NCBI RefSeq assembly: GCF_001424125.1
Contig: NZ_LMQI01000001.1
Coordinates: 647,688-711,687, forward strand
Length of the DNA: 64,000 bases
Direction of reading: 5' to 3'
Origin: Cellulomonas sp. Leaf395
GTDB lineage: Bacteria; Actinomycetota; Actinomycetes; Actinomycetales; Cellulomonadaceae
In this document: in pieces, positions 63,428 to 64,000 of the stretch
Position numbering within the stretch: the first letter of the stretch is position 1
How the letters are laid out: each line of letters starts with the position of its first letter
The notes under the pieces: generated by a model
What the model saw: the letters and a program-made list of their open reading frames with translations, nothing else
Database searches by the model: none
Told to the model about the DNA's origin: nothing
Position numbers and translations under genes: made by a program

Positions 63428-64000
63428 CTAGGGGACGCTCAGGCGTTCCAGACCGCCGACCAGCCCGGCGACGAGGAAGTCGAAGCTGGCATCGACGTCG
63501 TCGGGCATGCCGAAGCCACCGTCGAGCTCGAGCACGACGAACCCGTGCACCGAGGCGCGGACCGCGCGGACCGCATCGATGCGCCGATCGTCGGGGACAC
63601 CGAGCGCTGCCACGGCCTCGGAGAGCTCGGCGACGACCCGCGCGCCCGCGTCCCGGAGCGCGACCGCGTCCGGGTCGTGGACCCATGCCGCGCTCTGGAC
63701 CGCCTGGTAGCGGCCGGGGACGCGTCGAGCGAGGTGGCGGATCGCCTGGGCCGAGGCCGGGAGGAGGTCGGCACCGGAGCGCGTCTGGCGGACGGCACGG
63801 AGGGCGTCCCCGAACTGCTCGATGCAGACGAGCGCGACCTCGCGACGTAGCGCGGGCAGGCCCGCGACGTGCTTGTAGAGGCTGGGCACCGCAACACCGG
63901 CCCGGGCCGCGACGGCGGAGAGCGTCAGGTCGGCGAAGCCCGTGCGCCCGCCGTCGTCGACGACCGCGAGGGCCAGGTCGACGACGGCGGCGCGGTCGAG
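63428..64000 (-). CDS. TetR family transcriptional regulator (5' truncated by window edge)
   Basis: The frame is open through the last base of the window, so the start lies beyond 64000. The visible part begins with LDRAAVVDLALAVVDDGGRT and then the helix-turn-helix LTLSAVAARAGVAVPSLYKH, which is a TetR DNA-binding domain. The C-terminal part (RVPGRYQAVQSAAWVHDPDA, ASVHGFVVLELDGGFGMPDD and LVAGLVGGLERL) matches the WHG-type TetR C-terminal domain. It represses an unknown target, perhaps its neighbours. Confidence 0.9.
   Translation of the reverse strand, partial: LDRAAVVDLALAVVDDGGRTGFADLTLSAVAARAGVAVPSLYKHVAGLPALRREVALVCIEQFGDALRAVRQTRSGADLLPASAQAIRHLARRVPGRYQAVQSAAWVHDPDAVALRDAGARVVAELSEAVAALGVPDDRRIDAVRAVRASVHGFVVLELDGGFGMPDDVDASFDFLVAGLVGGLERLSVP

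Overview
The window is very GC-rich throughout, uses GTG and TTG starts freely, and packs genes into four-base start/stop overlaps. Gene content is that of a free-living actinobacterium: an mfd-mazG-eno-divIC-DUF501-ppx block, a type II NADH dehydrogenase, polysaccharide-degrading secreted enzymes, and PKD/LamG surface proteins. A Cellulomonas-like member of the Micrococcales fits best. This placement is an inference from content and composition.

Positions 1-25242 form a large exopolysaccharide or cell-wall glycopolymer locus. It carries two polymerase/ligase-like membrane proteins (one cut by the window edge), two Wzx-type flippases, a polysaccharide pyruvyl transferase, a Wzz/BY-kinase regulator, three cytosolic-type glycosyltransferases, a GT2-GtrA fusion and a GT39-like membrane glycosyltransferase. 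It also has a CDP-alcohol phosphotransferase next to a glycerol-3-phosphate-type cytidylyltransferase. In its middle sit two giant homologous secreted proteins (propeller-FnIII-LamG-PKD). One of them contains a complete alkaline phosphatase domain. The likely logic is lipid-linked repeat assembly, flipping, polymerisation, and pyruvyl and perhaps phospho-alcohol decoration, with the secreted proteins acting at the surface.

Positions 25352-38733 are core genes: mfd, an acyltransferase inserted on the opposite strand, a SurA-like lipoprotein overlapping mazG, pntAB, eno, a DivIC/FtsB-like divisome gene, DUF501 and ppx. The ppx gene is flanked on both sides by an unexplained family of roughly 47-bp hairpin repeats. 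A padR-HAAS pair, a GH1 gene remnant, ndh and a tRNA follow. The tRNA has anticodon UAA but a short variable loop.

Positions 42555-52381 hold two very large secreted glycan-active proteins, a six-hairpin glycosidase and a GH43 enzyme, both with long trains of discoidin and Ig-like modules. Downstream is a small gene graveyard: a GH43 C-terminal remnant, a membrane-protein fragment and a frameshifted VOC gene. The last part carries a siderophore-interacting protein, an RND permease, an ABC-2 exporter, a Bax-inhibitor-1 protein, cystathionine beta-synthase, a CE7 acetyl esterase, a methyltransferase and a truncated TetR gene.

The observations most worth following are the ppx-flanking hairpin family, the unusual tRNA, the phosphatase-bearing surface protein pair with its thrice-used end module, and a 12-bp motif shared by two promoter regions of the polysaccharide locus.
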